The position numbers and the translations under genes are program-made. Below, one piece after another: positions 27,676-36,641 of a DNA stretch of 64,000 nt. How positions within the stretch are numbered: position 1 is the stretch's first letter; each line of letters starts with the position of its first letter. This DNA comes from Leucobacter coleopterorum (GTDB lineage: Bacteria; Actinomycetota; Actinomycetes; Actinomycetales; Microbacteriaceae), in assembly GCF_011382985.1 (NCBI RefSeq), contig NZ_CP049933.1, positions 2,170,001-2,234,000 of the forward strand, read 5' to 3'. The notes beneath the pieces are model-generated. The model was not told where the DNA came from, ran no database searches, and saw only the letters and a list, made by a program, of their open reading frames with translations.

Positions 27676-28755
27676 ATGGACCTGCTTCACCAAGCGCTTT
27701 ACATACTTCACCTCATGTTCACAATGTTTCCAATGGAAGTTGCGCTCACGCTCGGTGTCATCTTCTTCGTCATCTCGTGGGTCTACCCACGCAGCCTGGT
27801 GGCACTTCCCGGCGGTGAGCATGTCGACCGCAGGCGTCTAGGCACCCTCGTCTGGGCGGGGATCGCAGGACCGCTCTTTGTGGTTGCGGTAGCCACGGTG
27901 ACAACGACGATTGCCTACAGCTACGGCTTTCCGGACCCAAGCGGTTTCGCCGGCTGGTGGCGCCGCCCAGCTCCGCTCCTTGCCGCCGCGCTTGTTGTGG
28001 CCGTTGCAGCCGTGGCGCTTCGCGGTGAAGTTCTCCCCACCCCAACAGAACGAGCGATCTCGCCACGTCGACGCTGGTGGAGTTTCACATCACCCCCGCT
28101 CTTGTGGGGCACGGCTTCAATCGCAGCGTTGCTCGCCCTCACGACCACTTGGCAAATCGCCATCGGACGCTCAGCTCCGCCCGGCGCAAACCAGTTTGGA
28201 ATGGCGCCGGTAGAAAGCGATCTGCCCGTCTTCATGGCACTCTACGGTGATTATGGCTTCATTCCCGGAGCCGGTTGGCCGAACCACCTCCCCACCTTGA
28301 TCGTGCTCCTACTCACCGCCGCCGTGTTCTCATTCACGCTTGGTGCCGATGCCAACCGAGCAATCTTTGCGCGCTCCACCGCAGTAGAAGTGAGACGCGA
28401 GCGTGAAGCTACCGCACGCCTGCTTACCCTCATCACACTCGGCGGCCTCGCCGCGACACTCGGCGCAGTGTGGTCCTTCACCGGCTTCATTGGGGAGATC
28501 ATAATCATGATGGAGAGTCATGATGGCAGCAACAACTACCTGGGTGGCGACGTTGCACAGGCCGTTGTTGGCACAAGCTACCAGGGGATTGCTCCGTTCA
28601 TGCACAAAGGCGGCTATCTTGTACAGGGCCTGGGCGTCGCCCTCTTGCTGAGAGTCACAGTGGATACCATGCGTTCGTGGGTCGGAATTCGATCGGATCA
28701 GCGACGGCGCGCAAGTGAAGCGCGCGAGGCTGCGGATTCGGGAGTGAACAGATGA
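27676..28755 (+). CDS. Multi-span membrane protein, function unknown
   Basis: A 359-residue integral membrane protein with about seven or eight hydrophobic segments, for example VALTLGVIFFVISWVYP, PLLAAALVVAVAAVAL and NHLPTLIVLLLTAAVFSF. I do not recognise a transporter family. The loops are rich in Arg/Trp (GWWRRPAP, SPRRRWWSF), and extracellular stretches such as YGDYGFIPGAGWPN and ESHDGSNNYLGGD are distinctive. The ATG at 27676 follows GAAAGG. It overlaps the GntR gene by four bases, as in many YtrA-regulated transport operons, but no ATPase gene is present. It could be a permease, sensor or immunity-type protein. Confidence 0.75.
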   Translation: MDLLHQALYILHLMFTMFPMEVALTLGVIFFVISWVYPRSLVALPGGEHVDRRRLGTLVWAGIAGPLFVVAVATVTTTIAYSYGFPDPSGFAGWWRRPAPLLAAALVVAVAAVALRGEVLPTPTERAISPRRRWWSFTSPPLLWGTASIAALLALTTTWQIAIGRSAPPGANQFGMAPVESDLPVFMALYGDYGFIPGAGWPNHLPTLIVLLLTAAVFSFTLGADANRAIFARSTAVEVRREREATARLLTLITLGGLAATLGAVWSFTGFIGEIIIMMESHDGSNNYLGGDVAQAVVGTSYQGIAPFMHKGGYLVQGLGVALLLRVTVDTMRSWVGIRSDQRRRASEAREAADSGVNR

Positions 28756-29111
28756 CTCCCGTCTCAGCAGCACCGCCCCACACAGCCGACAGCATCGCCG
28801 ACCTGTTCCGTGGCGCAATCCGCTCAGGGCAACTTGGCGATGGCGAACGCCTCCCAACCGTGCGGCAGACAGCCCGCGACTTCGCGGTTGCACCGGGCAC
28901 GGCTGCCAAGGCATACAAAACGCTTGAGCAGGAGGGCCTCCTCGTCACGCGCACTGCTGCAGGCACGCGGGTGGCTTCGGGAGCATCGCGGGCAGCGGGC
29001 CAGACGGTCGAGCGCGCGCGTGCGCTCGCGGAGTCAGCCCAACAAGACGGGGTGAGCATCGACGACGCTATCGCGGTGCTGCGCGCGGTGTGGTCGAACC
29101 CAGTTGACTGA
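28752..29111 (+). CDS. GntR family regulator, YtrA-like
   Basis: A short regulator of 119 residues. The winged helix DLFRGAIRSGQLGDGERLPTVRQTARDFAVAPGTAAKAYKTLEQEGL fills most of the protein, and a single C-terminal helix for dimerisation follows (ERARALAESAQQ). It lacks the large effector domain of FadR/HutC types, which is the YtrA pattern. Its ATG overlaps the stop of the membrane protein gene as ATGA. It probably represses that operon from the palindrome at 27603-27615. The inducer is unknown. Confidence 0.9.
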   Translation: MTPVSAAPPHTADSIADLFRGAIRSGQLGDGERLPTVRQTARDFAVAPGTAAKAYKTLEQEGLLVTRTAAGTRVASGASRAAGQTVERARALAESAQQDGVSIDDAIAVLRAVWSNPVD

Positions 29112-29126
29112 CTCCACTCAGCCCGC

Positions 29127-29879
29127 TCAACCCCGCCTACCAAGCAGCCTGCCAATAGCCTGCGCGGTCGCGCGGGTCTGCGCAATCAGCTGGTCAGTCA
29201 CGTCGAGCGCACCCCGCCTCGAGACCGTGACGGAGCCGAGCGGGTCGTTGCTCAGCTGCACGGGCACCGCGAGCGCCGAGACCTGCTCATCGTACTCGCC
29301 CTGGGTGACGCAGTAGCCGTGTTCGCGGATCGCCGCGAACTCCACCTCCAGCGCCTCGGGGTTCATGCTGGTGAGGGAGGTGTACCGCGCGAGCGGTCGC
29401 TGGCTGGTGAAATGCTCTCGCATCGCTCTGGGCAGATAGGCGTAGTACGCCTTCGAGATAGCGCCGACATGCGCAGGGAAGAGCTCGCCCGCGATCGGAT
29501 AGTCACGGTGCGGTCCCTCCGATCCGTCGACGGCGACCACAGCACGCATGTGCGCGTGGTCTGCAACTGCGAACGACGCGGTCAGCCCTGTTTCTTCTGC
29601 CAGTCGCTCGATTGCGGGCCGCGTGATGCTCGCGAGTGAGGCGGTGCTCTGCCAGGCACGAGCTAGGTGCAGGACCCCGATCCCGAGCCGGTAGACGGGC
29701 CGGTGCTCATCTCTGCGAAGAAACTGCAGTTTCGCGAGGGTGTGGATCGTGCGCTGGGCACTCGATGTCGAGCAGCCGAGCAGCTGCGCGAGTTCGGTCA
29801 CACCGATCTCCCTGCGATCCGCCCCGAAAATCCGAAGGGCCTCGAGAGCTCGTTCGACGCTGTCGAGCGTTTCAGTCAT
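29127..29879 (-). CDS. IclR family regulator of the peptide locus
   Basis: A 250-residue IclR-type regulator. The N-terminal winged helix (SVERALEALRIFGADRREIGVTELAQLLGCSTSSAQRTIHTL) is followed by the effector domain, with ETGLTASFAVADHAHMRAVVAVDG and the conserved GEYDEQVSALAVPV. It is divergent from a class V aminotransferase gene that leads a four-gene string (29992-34586). A perfect 21-base inverted repeat lies eight bases before its start, so it probably controls itself and that string. IclR members sense small acids; here the inducer may derive from a peptide or its breakdown product. That is inference from position. Confidence 0.9.
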   Translation of the reverse strand: MTETLDSVERALEALRIFGADRREIGVTELAQLLGCSTSSAQRTIHTLAKLQFLRRDEHRPVYRLGIGVLHLARAWQSTASLASITRPAIERLAEETGLTASFAVADHAHMRAVVAVDGSEGPHRDYPIAGELFPAHVGAISKAYYAYLPRAMREHFTSQRPLARYTSLTSMNPEALEVEFAAIREHGYCVTQGEYDEQVSALAVPVQLSNDPLGSVTVSRRGALDVTDQLIAQTRATAQAIGRLLGRRG

Positions 29880-29886
29880 GCCTCAA

Positions 29887-29907
29887 TTATCCCGTATAGC
29901 GGGATAA
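29887..29907. promoter_or_regulatory. Perfect inverted repeat: putative IclR operator
   Basis: TTATCCCG-TATAG-CGGGATAA has 8-base perfect arms around a 5-base spacer. It sits between the IclR gene and the divergent aminotransferase gene, 8 and 84 bases from their starts. It fits a dimeric regulator site controlling both directions. Confidence 0.75.
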
Positions 29908-29991
29908 GTATTGTGTGTGCCTCGGCCATGCCGAATTCTCGTAGGAACACGGCACCCCATCGGAGCCGGATCGAGAAAGTGACGGAATCCA

Positions 29992-31196
29992 ATGACGGAC
30001 TGGCAGACCCGGCAAACCGCGCACCGAGCGGGAACCGCACTCGGCGACGAGCACCTGTACTTCGACACCGCGGCCGCGGCTCCCCCGTCTGCTGCAGCGG
30101 TCGAGGCGGCAGTCGAGTATCTCGGGCAGACCTCCCGCACGGGTCCCTACCTACCAAGCCTCCGCAGCGCGGTCTACACCCGCGTGGAGAAGATCCGCGC
30201 CGAGGTCGCCGCCTTCGTGCAGGCCGCGCCAGAGGAGCTCGCCTTCACCCGCAACGGCACCGAGTCAATCTGCCTCGTGGCCAGGGGCCTCCGCTGGCGT
30301 GCGGGCGACGAGATCGTCGTGCCCGACACCGAGATGCTGAGCAACATCGCAATCTGGCGGCTGCTCGAACAGGAGGTCGGCGTGCGCGTGGTCACGGTCG
30401 AGGGCGGTCACACCGGCGTGCTCGATCCCGCGCGGGTGCGCGACGCCATCACGGATCGCACACGGCTCGTCACGTTCGCCGCACTGTCAAACGTCACCGG
30501 GGCCGTGCAGCCGGTGCGCGAGATCTGCGAGGTCGCCGCGCAACACGGGGTGCTGAGCCACGTGAACGCAGCGCAGGCCCTCGGCATGATGCCGGTCGGC
30601 TTCGAGGAGTGGCGCTGCGACTTCATCTCGGCCTGCTCGCGGAAGGGGCTGCGCGGGATCGAGGGGTCTGGCATCCTCGCCGTGCGCGAGCACCTGCTCG
30701 AGAGCCTCACCCCCACACTCGTCGGCTGGTGGAACGCCAGCGTCGACGAGAGCAGCGGTGAGATCCGTTTCCCGCACTCGGCTCGCCGCTTCGAGGCGGG
30801 ATCGCCGAACGTTCCGGCGATCCTCGCACTCGGCGCAGCGGTCGAGACCGCGGCAGGGCTCGGCATCGAGGCAATCCACGATCGAGTGCGCGAGCTCACC
30901 CGCCACGCCGCGAATCGTCTGCGGAGTATCCCCGGCGCGCAACTCTACGGCCCGGACGATGACTCCAACCGCCTGGGGATCCTCCCTTCAACATCGACGG
31001 GATCGACCCGCGCGAACTCACCCTCGCGCTCGAGCGCCGCGGCATCGTCATCGAGGCCGGCCACTTCATGGCCGCGCCGATCCTCGCCGCCTACGGCATC
31101 GAGCGCATGGCCAGGGCCTCGCTGCACTATTTCAACACCACCGACGAGATCGACCGCCTGGTTCTGGCGATCGACGCAGAGAGAGGAACCCGCTAA
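29992..31196 (+). CDS. Class V aminotransferase-fold PLP enzyme (frame broken at 30984-30986)
   Basis: A PLP enzyme of the isopenicillin-N epimerase/cysteine desulfurase class. Visible are LYFDTAAAAPP, EELAFTRNGTESICLVARGL, SNVTGAVQPVREI and the PLP Lys region FISACSRKGLRGIEGSGIL. The frame breaks at CCC 30984-30986. One C restores LGILPFNIDGIDPREL and the C-terminal RRGIVIEAGHFM to FNTTDEIDRL, giving 401 residues. Its stop overlaps the peptidase E start (TAATG). It has higher G+C than its flanks. It could epimerise, desulfurate or beta-eliminate an amino acid released from the imported peptide. The reaction is unknown; the fold call is firm. Confidence 0.85.
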
Positions 31197-31924
31197 TGAC
31201 CCACGCACTCCTAATGAGCAGCTCCAGGAAGGACGCCCTCGGCTATCTCGAGCACGCGTCCGACCAGCTGCGCACCGTGCTCGACGGCACCAGCCGCCGA
31301 GTGCTCTTCATCCCCTACGCGGCCGTCTCCTTCTCGTATGACGCGTATGAGACGCTCGCGGCACCGCCGTTCGAGGCGGTGGACGCCCAGCTAACGTCAA
31401 TCCATCACCACAACGATCCCGTCGCCGCGGTCCGAGAGGCCGACGTGATCGCGGTCGGCGGCGGCAACAGCTTCGCGCTGCTCTCCCGGCTCTACGGCGC
31501 CGGGCTCGTGGACGAGATCCGGCGGCGGATGACCGAGGCCGGCACGCGCTACATCGGCTGGAGCGCCGGCACGAACGTGGCCACGCCCACGATCCGCACG
31601 ACGAACGACATGCCGATCGTCGAGCCGCCGTCATTCTCTGCCCTCGGGCTCGTGCCATTCCAGATCAACCCCCACTTCATCCCGGGGAAGCCGCAGGGGC
31701 ACAACGGCGAGAGCCGCGAGGAGCGCCTGGCTGAGTTCACCGTGATCAACCCTGGCGAGGAGGTGCTCGCACTCGTCGAAGGCAGCGCGCTCCACGTCAC
31801 AGACGGACACGGTGAAATTCTCGGCGAGCGCAAGGCGCTCGTGTTCACGGGTGGTGCCCCCGTGCGCGACATCCGCCCCGGGCAGCGGTTTGAGCTCGGC
31901 GAGCTCTCGGGACCGGTCGGCTGA
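31196..31924 (+). CDS. pepE: Peptidase E (alpha-aspartyl dipeptidase, S51 family)
   Basis: A cytoplasmic serine peptidase of 242 residues that in known members cleaves Asp-X dipeptides. It has RRVLFIPYAAVSFSYDAY near the N-terminus, the GGGNSFALLSRL oxyanion segment, and the nucleophile elbow YIGWSAGTNVA with the catalytic Ser. PFQINPHF follows with the catalytic His, then GHNGESREERLAEF. All catalytic elements are intact. It overlaps the upstream aminotransferase by one base and the DUF1177 gene by one base (ATGG... shares the TGA end), so it is tightly co-translated. Released aspartate could feed aspA, though that gene is distant. Confidence 0.92.
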   Translation: MTHALLMSSSRKDALGYLEHASDQLRTVLDGTSRRVLFIPYAAVSFSYDAYETLAAPPFEAVDAQLTSIHHHNDPVAAVREADVIAVGGGNSFALLSRLYGAGLVDEIRRRMTEAGTRYIGWSAGTNVATPTIRTTNDMPIVEPPSFSALGLVPFQINPHFIPGKPQGHNGESREERLAEFTVINPGEEVLALVEGSALHVTDGHGEILGERKALVFTGGAPVRDIRPGQRFELGELSGPVG

Positions 31925-32867
31925 TGGCGCTCCGGGAGATTCTCGAGGTCACCGACCTCATGGACGATCCGAGACTCGACGGCGAGCGCATCGCCGCCCT
32001 GCTGCGCGGCGCGAACGCACAGGACTGCGAGATCACAATCGAGAGCACGCCCTACGAGTCACCGGAGGACACGAGCCGGGTCTGCGATTTCCTGAAGGTC
32101 GTGATTCCGGGCGAGCACGGAGCAGCCTCCGGAGGCGACGCGCCCACCCTCGGCATCATCGGCAGGCTCGGGGCCCAGCAAGCCCAGCCCGGCCGCATCG
32201 GCTTTGTCTCCGACGCCGACGGCTCGATCGTCGCCGTCGCGGCTGCTCTCAAGCTCCTCCGACTCGCTGGAGCGGGCGCGAGGCTTGCGGGAGACGTCAT
32301 TGTCACCACTCACATCGCAACGCACGTGAGCATCATCCCTCGCGAACCCGTCGATTTCATGGGCGCGCCCATCTCTTCGGGCGGATGAACGATTTCGAGG
32401 TGGACCCCCGGATGGACGCGATTCTTTCCGTCGACACTTCGAAGGGAAACCGCCTCATCAATCACCGGGGCGTCGCCCTCTCTCCGACGGCGAAGGCCGG
32501 CTACCTGCTTCCCGTGGCGCCCGACCTCGTCACGCTCCTCGAGTACGCAACGGGCGAACCGGCCCGCACCTTCCCGCTGGCGCAGCAAGACATCACGCCC
32601 TACGAGAACGGGCTGCGGCATTTCAACTCGATCATGCAGCCCACCGTGGCCACCGCGGCGCCCGTCGTCGGCGTCGCGCTCACGGCGAGGGCGACCGTGC
32701 CCGGCTCTTCCACGGGCGCGAGCTACGAGACCCCACTGCTCGATGCCACGCGGTTCGCCGTCGAGGTCGCGAAGCAGTTCACCGCTGAGCAGATGTCCTT
32801 CTTCGACGAAGAGGAGCACGCGACCCTACTCGCCCGCTATGGCGAAATGACCCCCTTCCAGAGATAA
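31924..32867 (+). CDS. DUF1177 family protein (frame broken at 32379-32381)
   Basis: A conserved protein of unknown function. The first part reads LREILEVTDLMDDPRLDGERIA, PTLGIIGRLGAQQAQPGRIGFVSDADG and GDVIVTTHIATHVSIIPREPVDFMG. The frame ends at 32388 unless one G is added at GGG 32379-32381. That continues as MNDFEVDPRMDAILSVDTSKGN, GVALSPTAKAGYLLPVAPDL and YENGLRHFNSIMQPT, making 314 residues. The conserved DADG, HIATH and VDTSKG motifs suggest a metal- or phosphate-binding enzyme, but no reaction is established. It lies between peptidase E and the OPT transporter, so a role in handling the imported peptide is inferred. Confidence 0.83.
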
Positions 32868-32872
32868 CCCGA

Positions 32873-32923
32873 CTCTCCCACCGCGCTCCACCGATTCCCC
32901 TTTTCCTAGGGGCGCGGTGAGAG
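32873..32923 (+). promoter_or_regulatory. Intergenic stem-loop between DUF1177 and OPT genes
   Basis: CTCTCCCACCGCGC and GCGCGGTGAGAG pair with a one-base bulge around a loop of about 25 bases containing CCCCTTTTCCTAGGGG, which can pair internally. No T tract follows. It could protect the upstream mRNA 3' end, attenuate transporter expression, or be a partial terminator. Confidence 0.4.
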
Positions 32924-32948
32924 AATCCCCTCAAGAGAGAAGAAAAAC

Positions 32949-34586
32949 ATGACCGCACCCACCGATGCGAAAGTTGGCAGTGTCGCCGCAGCGCATCCCC
33001 GAGCCTTCGAGCTCGGCACCCTGATCGTCTCCGCCGGGCTCAGTCTGCTTGGCGCCGTGATCGGCGTTCACCTCATCACCACCCTTGGAATTTCCGCGAA
33101 CACCAGCGTGATTGGCGCGGTGATCGCGATGCTCATCGGCCGCATCTCATTCCTCGGCCTGAGCAAGTTCCGCAGCCCTCAACGGCAGAACATCGTGCAG
33201 TCGGCGATCTCCAGCGCGACCTTCGCCGCCGCCAACGGCCTGCTCGCTCCGATCGCAATTCCCTACGCGCTCGGCAAGCCAGAACTCGTCTGGCCGATGC
33301 TGATCGGCTGCTCAATCGGCATCCTCATTGACGTCTTCATCCTGTACCGCGCGTTCGGTTCCCGCTTCATGCCCGCGTCCGCCCCCTGGCCTCCCGGCAT
33401 CGCCGCCGCGGAGACCATCCGCGCGGGCGCACAGGGCGGAAGACGCGCGCTGATCTTGGTCGGCGGTGCCGCCGTCGGCGTTATCGGATCCTTACTCTCC
33501 CTACCGATGTCAGCTGCGGGCGTCGCGCTCATCGGCAATATCTGGGCGTTGCTCATGTTCGGGATCGGCCTGCTTCTATCGCAGTACGCGCCCGCACTCT
33601 GGAATGTAAACCTCGGCGAAATGTATGTCGCCCACGGCGTCATGATCGGTGCCGGCGTTGTGGCGCTACTCCAGGTGATCTGGATCATCGCGGGGACGCG
33701 CACCAAGCGCGTCAAACTCGCTGAGACAGGAAGGATCGAGGCTGTCGCCCACGACGAGTCGCTGCAGTACACAATCAACGGACCCAAGCTCGGGCGGGCG
33801 CTGGGGCTCGGCTACGTGCTGTTTGTGCTGGGGGCGCTCCTCATCGCACTCATCGGCGGCGCAATGTCCGAGCTCACGGTATGGGGTCTCATCGGGTTCG
33901 TGCTGTTCGCCGGAGTCGCGGCGATCGTGCATGAGCTCATCGTAGGGCTGGCGGCTATGCACGCTGGTTGGTTCCCAGCTTTTGCCGTCACGCTCATTTT
34001 CCTCATCTTCGGTCTGATGCTGAACACTCCGATCGTGCCGCTCGTGATGCTCGTCGCATACTGCTCCGCGACGGGGCCCGCCTTCGCCGACATGGGCTAC
34101 GACTACAAGACCGGCTGGATCCTTCGCCGAGAACAGCGCCCGTGGAAAGCATACGAGCTCGCAGGCCGACGAGAGCAGCTGAAAGCCTCGATCGTCGCGA
34201 TCGCGATCGCGATCGGCGTCGTGGCCGTCTCCTGGCAGGGCTTATTCGCCGAGGGTAAGCTTCCACCGTCGTCGCAGGTGTTCGCCGACACAATCATGGC
34301 CGGTGTCTCCGACCCGCGGATCGCGCTTACAATGGCGCTGTGGGCGATCCCGGGAGCGCTCATCCAATTGCTCGGCGGATCGAAGCGGCAGATGGGCGTG
34401 CTGTTCGCCACCGGTCTGCTCGTAGCCACGCCGAACGCTGGCTGGCTGGTGCTAGCGGCGCTTGCCGCCCGGCTGGCGTGGATGAAGTACCGCGGCGAAC
34501 GCGGCGAGCAGGAACTCGCGCTCGTGGGAGCGGGCATCATCGCAGCCGACTCGATCATGAGCGTCGGCAAGGTGGTGGAGTTCTGA
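32949..34586 (+). CDS. OPT/YSL family transporter
   Basis: A large integral membrane protein of 545 residues with about 14 hydrophobic segments, such as LGTLIVSAGLSLLGAVIGVHLI, GGAAVGVIGSLLSLPMSAAGVALIG and LGYVLFVLGALLIALIGG. The OPT family imports oligopeptides or metal-peptide chelates by proton symport. The family-typical NIVQSAISSATFAAANGLLAP and PASAPWPPGIAAAETIRAG stretches are present. It closes the IclR-controlled string, and the upstream peptidase and PLP enzyme suggest import of a peptide-like compound as a nutrient. A metal-chelate (YSL-type) substrate is the main alternative. Confidence 0.88.
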   Translation: MTAPTDAKVGSVAAAHPRAFELGTLIVSAGLSLLGAVIGVHLITTLGISANTSVIGAVIAMLIGRISFLGLSKFRSPQRQNIVQSAISSATFAAANGLLAPIAIPYALGKPELVWPMLIGCSIGILIDVFILYRAFGSRFMPASAPWPPGIAAAETIRAGAQGGRRALILVGGAAVGVIGSLLSLPMSAAGVALIGNIWALLMFGIGLLLSQYAPALWNVNLGEMYVAHGVMIGAGVVALLQVIWIIAGTRTKRVKLAETGRIEAVAHDESLQYTINGPKLGRALGLGYVLFVLGALLIALIGGAMSELTVWGLIGFVLFAGVAAIVHELIVGLAAMHAGWFPAFAVTLIFLIFGLMLNTPIVPLVMLVAYCSATGPAFADMGYDYKTGWILRREQRPWKAYELAGRREQLKASIVAIAIAIGVVAVSWQGLFAEGKLPPSSQVFADTIMAGVSDPRIALTMALWAIPGALIQLLGGSKRQMGVLFATGLLVATPNAGWLVLAALAARLAWMKYRGERGEQELALVGAGIIAADSIMSVGKVVEF

Positions 34587-34599
34587 TGCCCGCGCCCCG

Positions 34600-36222
34600 C
34601 TAGTGCGCCACCGGCGGCTCCGCACCGAAGCCCGTGAGTTCTCGCACCTCCATCTCGGCCGCGAGCTTCTTCGACTCGATTACGGGATCAGTAACCGACC
34701 CCAACCACCCGAGGAAGAATCCGAGCGGGATCGAGACAATGCCGGGGTTCTTCAGTGGGAAGATCGCGAAATCGACGCCGTCGCCAAGCATCGCTGTCTC
34801 GTTGCCTGATACGACCGGCGAGAGGGCGATCAGAATGATCGCCGATCCGAGGCCACCAATCATGCTCCACACCGCACCGCGGGTGGTGAACTTGCTCCAG
34901 AAGAGCGAGTACAGGATCGTCGGCAAGTTTGCCGAGGCGGCTACCGCAAACGCGAGTGCGACCAGAAAGGCGATGTTCTGCCCCTGTACGCCGATACCGC
35001 CGAGGATCGCAACGGCGCCAATCACGAGGGTCGTGATCTTCGCAACCCTTACCTCCTGCTTCGGGGTCGCCTTACCCTTCTTGATCACACTGTTGTAGAT
35101 GTCGTGGGCGTACGAGGCCGACGCCGTGATGGTGAGTCCCGCCACCACTGCGAGGATCGTGGCGAACGCTACCGCCGAGATGAACCCGAGGAGCAAGGGC
35201 CCTCCGAGCACGAGTGCGACAAGGGGCGCCGCTGAGTTCTGTCCGCCAGGGGCAGCGGCGATTGTTTCCGGCCCCACCAGTGCGGCCGCACCAAACCCGA
35301 GCACGAGCGTGAACAGGTAAAATATACCGATCAGCCAGATCGCCCACACAACCGATTTGCGGGCTTCCTTTGCCGTCGGCACGGTGTAGAACCGCATCAG
35401 CACATGAGGCAGACCCGCCGTGCCGAGCACCAGAGCAAGTGCGAGCGACACGAAGTCGAGGGGGTTCGAGCCGTACTGCAGCCCCGGCGCCAGAATTGCG
35501 TCCCCGTTGGCATTCTCGGGGTTTGCAATTGCTGCCTCAAGCAGCGCGTTGAAGCTGAAGCCGTTGAGCGCCAAGACCCAGAAGGTCATCAACCCGGCAC
35601 CCGCGATCAGCAGCACTGCCTTGATGATCTGCACCCAGGTGGTGCCCTTCATGCCGCCGATCAGCACGTACATGATCATGACCACACCGACCACCGCGAT
35701 CACAAGCGACTGCGCAGTCTGGTCTTCCAACCCGAGCAGCAACGACACGAGACCGCCTGCACCGGCCATCTGCGCGAGCAGGTAGAAGAACGACACCACG
35801 AGCGTTGTCGCGGCGGCGGCCATACGCACAGGACGCTGCTTCAGACGGAACGACAGCACGTCAGCCATCGTGAACTTCGCGGTGTTTCGCATCAGTTCAG
35901 CGACGAGCAACAGGGCGACCAGCCACGCTACAAGGAAGCCGATCGAGTAGAGAAAACCGTCGTAGCCATTGATCGCGATCGCACCGCAGATACCGAGGAA
36001 GGAGGCCGCCGAGAGGTAATCCCCCGCAATCGCAATGCCGTTTTGAGTGCCGGAGAACGACCGCCCGCCCGCGTAGTAATCGGCCGCGGTGCGATTGTTG
36101 CGGCTCGCACGCACCACGATCACCATCGTTACAGCAACGAACGCCAGAAAGATGGAGATGTTGAGCACGGGGTTTTGCTCCGCCGCTTTCGGGGCAAGAT
36201 GCAGGATCGTTGCGGTGTTCAT
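34600..36222 (-). CDS. Cation/acetate symporter, ActP-like (SSS family)
   Basis: A sodium/solute symporter of 540 residues with about 13 hydrophobic segments. It shows RTAADYYAGGRSFSGTQNGIAIAGDYLSAASFLGICGAIA, typical of ActP and MctC carboxylate transporters, and TAGLPHVLMRFYTVPTAKEARKS. It imports acetate, propionate or pyruvate. It overlaps the DUF485 gene upstream as ATGA, and the PrpE-type synthetase gene lies just upstream in the same direction, so uptake and activation are coupled. It is convergent with the OPT gene, with only 13 bases between the stops. Confidence 0.9.
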   Translation of the reverse strand: MNTATILHLAPKAAEQNPVLNISIFLAFVAVTMVIVVRASRNNRTAADYYAGGRSFSGTQNGIAIAGDYLSAASFLGICGAIAINGYDGFLYSIGFLVAWLVALLLVAELMRNTAKFTMADVLSFRLKQRPVRMAAAATTLVVSFFYLLAQMAGAGGLVSLLLGLEDQTAQSLVIAVVGVVMIMYVLIGGMKGTTWVQIIKAVLLIAGAGLMTFWVLALNGFSFNALLEAAIANPENANGDAILAPGLQYGSNPLDFVSLALALVLGTAGLPHVLMRFYTVPTAKEARKSVVWAIWLIGIFYLFTLVLGFGAAALVGPETIAAAPGGQNSAAPLVALVLGGPLLLGFISAVAFATILAVVAGLTITASASYAHDIYNSVIKKGKATPKQEVRVAKITTLVIGAVAILGGIGVQGQNIAFLVALAFAVAASANLPTILYSLFWSKFTTRGAVWSMIGGLGSAIILIALSPVVSGNETAMLGDGVDFAIFPLKNPGIVSIPLGFFLGWLGSVTDPVIESKKLAAEMEVRELTGFGAEPPVAH

Positions 36223-36614
36223 CGTGCGCCTCCGTCTGTTGCGGGCTCGGGCGCGCCGTCGCGCTCCAGCAGTTCAAGTTTTGCCCGCAGCTCGGTTGAG
36301 GCGGGATCCAGGTGCCGGTTCGCAAACCAGACGTACCACATGGTGATTCCGAACGTCGTCACGAACTGTGCCAGGCCGAGCACGAGGCCCACGTTCATGC
36401 CAAAAAGCGGCTGCGCCATAAAGTCGTGCGCGTACGCGGCGAGCACCACGTAGCCGAGAAACCACACCATGAACGCTGCGGCGACGGGGAACACAAAACG
36501 GCGGAACCGCCGCTTGTACGCCTGAAACTCTGGCCTCGCTTGAAAGGCTTCGTAGTCGATCGGGTGTGTTGGTTCACCCTCTGTGTTGTGTGTCATGTGG
36601 CCTCCTTGCCGCAC
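36219..36614 (-). CDS. DUF485 domain membrane protein
   Basis: A small protein of 131 residues. It has a soluble N-terminus (HPIDYEAFQARPEFQAYKRRFRRFVFP), two membrane helices (VAAAFMVWFLGYVVLAAYA and LVLGLAQFVTTFGITMWYV) and a soluble C-terminal tail with FANRHLDPASTELRAKLELLE. DUF485 genes regularly accompany ActP-type symporters (YjcH in E. coli) and may be accessory subunits. The stop overlaps the symporter start as ATGA, which supports stoichiometric expression. The biochemical role is not established. Confidence 0.92.
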   Translation of the reverse strand: MRQGGHMTHNTEGEPTHPIDYEAFQARPEFQAYKRRFRRFVFPVAAAFMVWFLGYVVLAAYAHDFMAQPLFGMNVGLVLGLAQFVTTFGITMWYVWFANRHLDPASTELRAKLELLERDGAPEPATDGGAR

Positions 36615-36641
36615 GGGTGGATAGTAAATACTCGTTCGGGG

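Noticed and set aside
35404-36453. A 349-codon open frame on the plus strand inside the ActP-like symporter gene
   Set aside because: Antisense to a clear symporter gene, with low-complexity Arg/His-rich composition and no family resemblance. It is a shadow frame of high-G+C coding sequence.
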